NCBI GenBank assembly: GCA_003024985.2
Contig: PXIH01S0061769.1
DNA: 10,137 nucleotides
Strand: one strand, 5' to 3'
DNA from: Euperipatoides rowelli
Lineage: Eukaryota; Onychophora; Udeonychophora; Euonychophora; Peripatopsidae
Shown here: positions 7,430-10,137 of the stretch, in pieces
How the letters are laid out: every line of letters begins with the position of its first letter
How positions within the stretch are numbered: position 1 is the first letter of the stretch
The notes under the pieces: model-generated
What the model saw: only the letters and a program-made list of their open reading frames with translations
Databases searched by the model: none
Told to the model about the DNA's origin: nothing
Translations under genes and position numbers: made by a program

Positions 7430-7640
7430 TCCTATATTTATCAACTATCTTTGAATTACTCTTTTCCAACCATTTTGATTTTGTTTTCCTTAACATGCTT
7501 TCCCTAAATACCCCCCCCCCCCCCCCCATTAGCTGCATCCTACCAAGGCTTTTACAACTTTGCCTTCATCTCTCTATCTTTAAATGAACTCTATCCCAAT
7601 CTCTCCCTAAAATAATAGCCTCCACTGTTGTGATAATAAT
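7430..7640. other. C-rich, G-depleted region (right part)
   Basis: Same strand bias as the region left of the inserted element: many TCC, CCT and CCC steps and few G. It includes the longest C run of the window (C17, 7511-7527). No coding frame is seen. Interpreted as the continuation of 6465-7050. Confidence 0.65.
7511..7527. repeat. poly-C tract (C17)
   Basis: Uninterrupted run of seventeen C in the G-depleted region. Length in a real genome is likely variable, and reads may be unreliable here. Confidence 0.9.
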
Positions 7641-8819
7641 ACCTCCTCTAATAAAGCTAAATCTACTAGTGACATCTGCTGATAAAACTTTAAATAAGCA
7701 GAATATTTCGAAGTCAATTAACTGATAGCAAAATTGAAATGACATAATTGCACAAGGTGCAAAACTTTCAATAATGTGCCATTTTTCCCTTGAACTATTT
7801 GTTAATCATTTTTAAAAATGCTATTTGATAATAAAAAATAAAATAAAAATTGATTTTGAAAGAAAAAAAATGACAAAGTTCCCTTTCTATCCATTAAAAT
7901 GATCTATTATAATTTTCTAATCATTATTAAAATTATCCGTTCATTTACATAACAAATAAAAGTCTAAAATTGAATAAAGGCGCTCATCTGAACTTACTGT
8001 ATAAAACACAAATATATAAAAAATTAGATTTTCCAATTTAATATTTTAATCCACAATCAATTATGACAAGAATAGTAACAATTTGTGGGTAAATGTCTTT
8101 TTATTCTATAAATAAATGATTTCTCTGACTTGACTTTTCTTGATTAGAAAGAGGGGAAGGGGGAAGCGATAATTTTCCTGAATTAAATTTATGGCTTTTG
8201 AAGACAGCGAATGTCTTTTTACAAAACACAAGTTGTTTCAATTCTTTTTCATCATTAAATTTAGTACAAGTGTTTTAATTGACCTTTGACACAACAGATC
8301 GTAGAGAATTAATAGACTTAAAAAGCTGTTAAATCTTCAGAGAAAAAAACTTATTTAGAGATTTTCTTTTAGATTTATCTCCCGGGAGACACATATTATT
8401 TCAATAAACCAATATAAAAATTCCCATTTTAAAAGACTAATTCAGATTATCTCTCAATTACTGGGTTAAGCGGAGATTAACAGTCTTTGAACTGTTTTTG
8501 AACCCTTAATTCCCTAGAAGATAGGAAAAATATTAAATGAACAGGGTCACCACACAAACCAATTGCAATTAAACACAGTTTTAATGATTATATAGGACAT
8601 TGTTTTTTGTTTTTTAAATTGAAGACTTTAAAAAACTTTTGAACAGGGTTTTGTATTTTCTAATCATAGAGAAAATTCTGTCTTCTCCAGCATTAGAGTA
8701 ATTTATTCTTAATTAAATAAAAAATAAAAATACGATTAAGTAAAATAGCAAATCTTCTTAAAATGAAAATAGCATGAATTTTTTTTACAACTGCGTGAGG
8801 TCCTGAGATTTTGTCTGAA
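7640..8819. other. AT-rich intergenic stretch, no gene recognised
   Basis: About 1.2 kb with stops in all frames and no open frame of note on either strand. Visible items are a purine-rich patch at 8148-8166, a perfect 12-bp palindrome TCTCCCGGGAGA at 8378-8389, and several short A or T runs. No transposon end or RNA gene could be supported. Confidence 0.6.
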
Positions 8820-8840
8820 TGTCACACTTAATGTGTGACA
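8820..8840. repeat. perfect 8-bp hairpin TGTCACAC/GTGTGACA
   Basis: Exact inverted repeat with a 5-base loop (TTAAT). It stands 13 bases before the first 97-bp unit, at or near the outer edge of the - strand LINE region. It could be a chance structure or part of a target or terminal sequence. Confidence 0.75.
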
Positions 8841-8853
8841 CTTGATAGGTATA

Positions 8854-9047
8854 ATCCTCCCATCGGGCATTAGGTCTTCTTTGTTGTCTTTTTTTTTTTT
8901 TTTTTTCTTTTTTTTTTTTCCAATTTTTTCCTTAATTTTTTTTTTTTTTCATCCTCCCATCGGGCATTAGGTCTTCTTTGTTGTCTTTTTTTTTTTTTTT
9001 TTTCTTTTTTTTTTTTCCAATTTTTTCCTTAATTTTTTTTTTTTTTC
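8854..9047. repeat. two identical 97-bp tandem units derived from a LINE tail
   Basis: ATCCTCCCATCGGGCATTAG starts at 8854, 8951 and 9048. Units 8854-8950 and 8951-9047 are identical, including their four T-run lengths (18, 12, 6 and 14). The third start leads into the LINE itself and keeps only the first ~35 bp of the unit, with a few substitutions. On the - strand that 35-bp part encodes the RRPNARWED end of the RT-like reading. The rest of each unit is T-rich (A-rich on the LINE strand). So a short LINE 3' coding piece plus a poly-A-like spacer was duplicated head to tail. Confidence 0.92.
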
Positions 9048-9490
9048 ATCCTCCCATCGGGCATTAGGTCTTCTTCGTGGTCGTTTTCTGTCCCTTGGAA
9101 TCCAGTTGAGTATTTCTGTAGTCCATATATTATCTTTTCTTCTTGCTATATGCCCTGCCCATTTCNACTTTAAATTCTTTACTCTTTTAATAATATCACA
9201 ATCTTTGTTTGTGCTCTAATCGAGTCAATACTTTTTATATCTCTCAGGGTTACTCCTATCATGCAACTCCATATTTCTTTGAGTAGTTTGAATTGAGTGT
9301 CCAAGTTTCAGCTCCATATGTCATCTCTGGTAGTACACACTGGTCAAAAACTTTCCTTTTGAGACATAAAGGAAGTTTTCCTTTTAAAATATTATTTAAT
9401 TTTCCAAAAGCACTCCAGCCCATTTTCATTCTTCTGTTGATTTCACACATCTGGTTTACCTTCAAGATGTCGGCATAATTGCTGTAAACT
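9048..9490 (-). mobile_element. 5'-truncated, frameshifted RTE-like LINE: RT C-terminal region
   Basis: Read on the - strand, homology to the C-terminal part of an endonuclease-reverse transcriptase of the RTE-like group common in invertebrates is clear. The first frame (open 9534-9259) gives EINRRMKMGWSAFGKL, then LPLCLKRKVFDQCVLP and MTYGAETWTLN. Continuing needs frame changes: QTTQRNMEL (9267-9293), then CMIGVTLRDIKSIDSIRAQT (9203-9264), then DCDIIKRVKNLK, KWAGHIARRKDN and RRRPNARWED (9048-9204). At least three frame changes show it is dead. The catalytic YADD block is upstream and missing. Homology is convincing from about 9444 and fades by about 9490. The Met at 9534 is chance. An N at 9166 falls in the codon just before KWAGH. 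Confidence 0.87.
9293..9478 (+). other. antisense open frame over the LINE, not a gene
   Basis: This 61-codon + strand frame lies wholly opposite the - strand LINE reading and is explained by it. It is listed so that it is not mistaken for a gene. Confidence 0.85.
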
Positions 9491-9534
9491 AGAGCTGACA
9501 GACCCCCTGTGGTGATTTTTAATGTGAATGCCAT

Positions 9535-10122
9535 ATTTATAAAATTAGAATTTAAAAATAAAAATTTTTTTTTTTTGATGCAACTTTAATATCAAAATAA
9601 ATTTATTCTAACATTTAAAATTGTATAACTTCCATATAATTAATTTTATCACGTGATCAAGATTTGCTCAAGTTCTGCTGAGTGCTTTCAGGTTATACTG
9701 CATACACAAGATGTTGCAAATCTTCAGCAATTCATATATTTCTGATTATTTTGAATTTTAGAAGAGGTAAAAAATAATGTAATACATCCTTTTTTTTAAT
9801 TATTTAATGTAGAATCTGAATTTTTATAATTTTTTTTTTTTTTATTAATATTTTTCTGTAATCTCGGAGATGATTAGAATATAGACATAATCCAATTTTG
9901 GCACGGATAGCCCCACTGTGTTTCTCTTATTTGAGCTAGAATTTTTTTATTATGATTTTTAAAATCTGCATTAAATTTCAATTTTGAAAGTCAAAATTTC
10001 AGAATCACTTAAAAAATCCCAAAAATAAGTCACTAACGAAAAGATTAAAAATTGATATAACATTATTACAATTAATCTGGCGAATGTAGAACCATGCTGA
10101 AAATTTGAGCCATCCAAAGAAC
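9535..10122. other. AT-rich stretch, no gene recognised
   Basis: Long A and T runs (for example 9569-9578 and 9829-9843) and stops in all frames. The only distinctive site is a 10-bp palindrome, ATCACGTGAT, at 9648-9657 with a CACGTG core. No promoter or RNA-gene context accompanies it. Confidence 0.6.
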
Positions 10123-10137
10123 CAGTGGCGGATTCAA
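10123..10137 (+). mobile_element. probable start of a hAT-type transposon, cut by the window edge
   Basis: The last 15 bases are CAGTGGCGGATTCAA. Known: CAGTGGCGGATCCAGG-like sequence is a recurrent terminal inverted repeat of hAT elements in many animals. If so, the element continues beyond the window, and the 8 bases before it (CAAAGAAC, 10115-10122) should recur at its far end as the target duplication. Short match, hence moderate confidence. Confidence 0.4.

Overview
This window looks like AT-rich, gene-free DNA from a metazoan nuclear genome. I see no intact protein-coding gene, rRNA, tRNA or CRISPR array, and no bacterial-style operon. The open frames are short and mostly F/K/I/N-rich, as expected by chance at this base composition. 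The recognisable content is decayed non-LTR retrotransposons, DNA-transposon remnants or MITEs, a minisatellite, microsatellites and long homopolymers. The two LINE fragments, with related elements common in arthropods and other invertebrates, suggest an invertebrate. A crustacean or other arthropod is my best guess but is weakly supported.

Layout. 1-60 is a (TA)n tract with a long hairpin. 60-2080 is AT-rich DNA without a recognised gene. A possible hAT-type terminal fragment lies at 2082-2129 and a perfect 10-bp hairpin at 2245-2267. 3130-4108 holds a 5'-truncated LINE on the + strand (RT C-terminal region, 3222-3721, with one stop and one frameshift, then a 3' tail). It is flanked by two diverged ~100-bp direct repeats. 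4330-4795 is a tandem minisatellite of ~50-bp units, nine anchors plus partial ends, in which two units have the same short C run expanded to ten. A perfect 12-bp inverted repeat (4824-4835 / 5072-5083) follows and may mark an old pogo/Tigger-like element. 5354-6089 has small islands of higher GC, including an unidentified 64-codon open frame.

From ~6465 to ~7640 the + strand is rich in C and almost free of G. This domain is split by a ~366-bp element with imperfect ~60-bp terminal inverted repeats (7054-7419), which I call a MITE. 7640-8820 is AT-rich filler. 8820-9490 holds a hairpin, then two identical 97-bp tandem units, then a second decayed LINE on the - strand (RTE-like RT C-terminal region, at least three frame changes). 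The 97-bp units contain a copy of the last ~35 bp of that LINE's coding sequence. The window ends inside what looks like the start of a hAT-type transposon (10123-10137).

Nothing here forms a working pathway. The story is layered insertion, decay and local repeat expansion. The best candidates for undescribed items are the 7054-7419 MITE family, the 50-bp minisatellite and the LINE-tail-derived 97-bp duplication. The last could also be an assembly artefact, since an N lies nearby.
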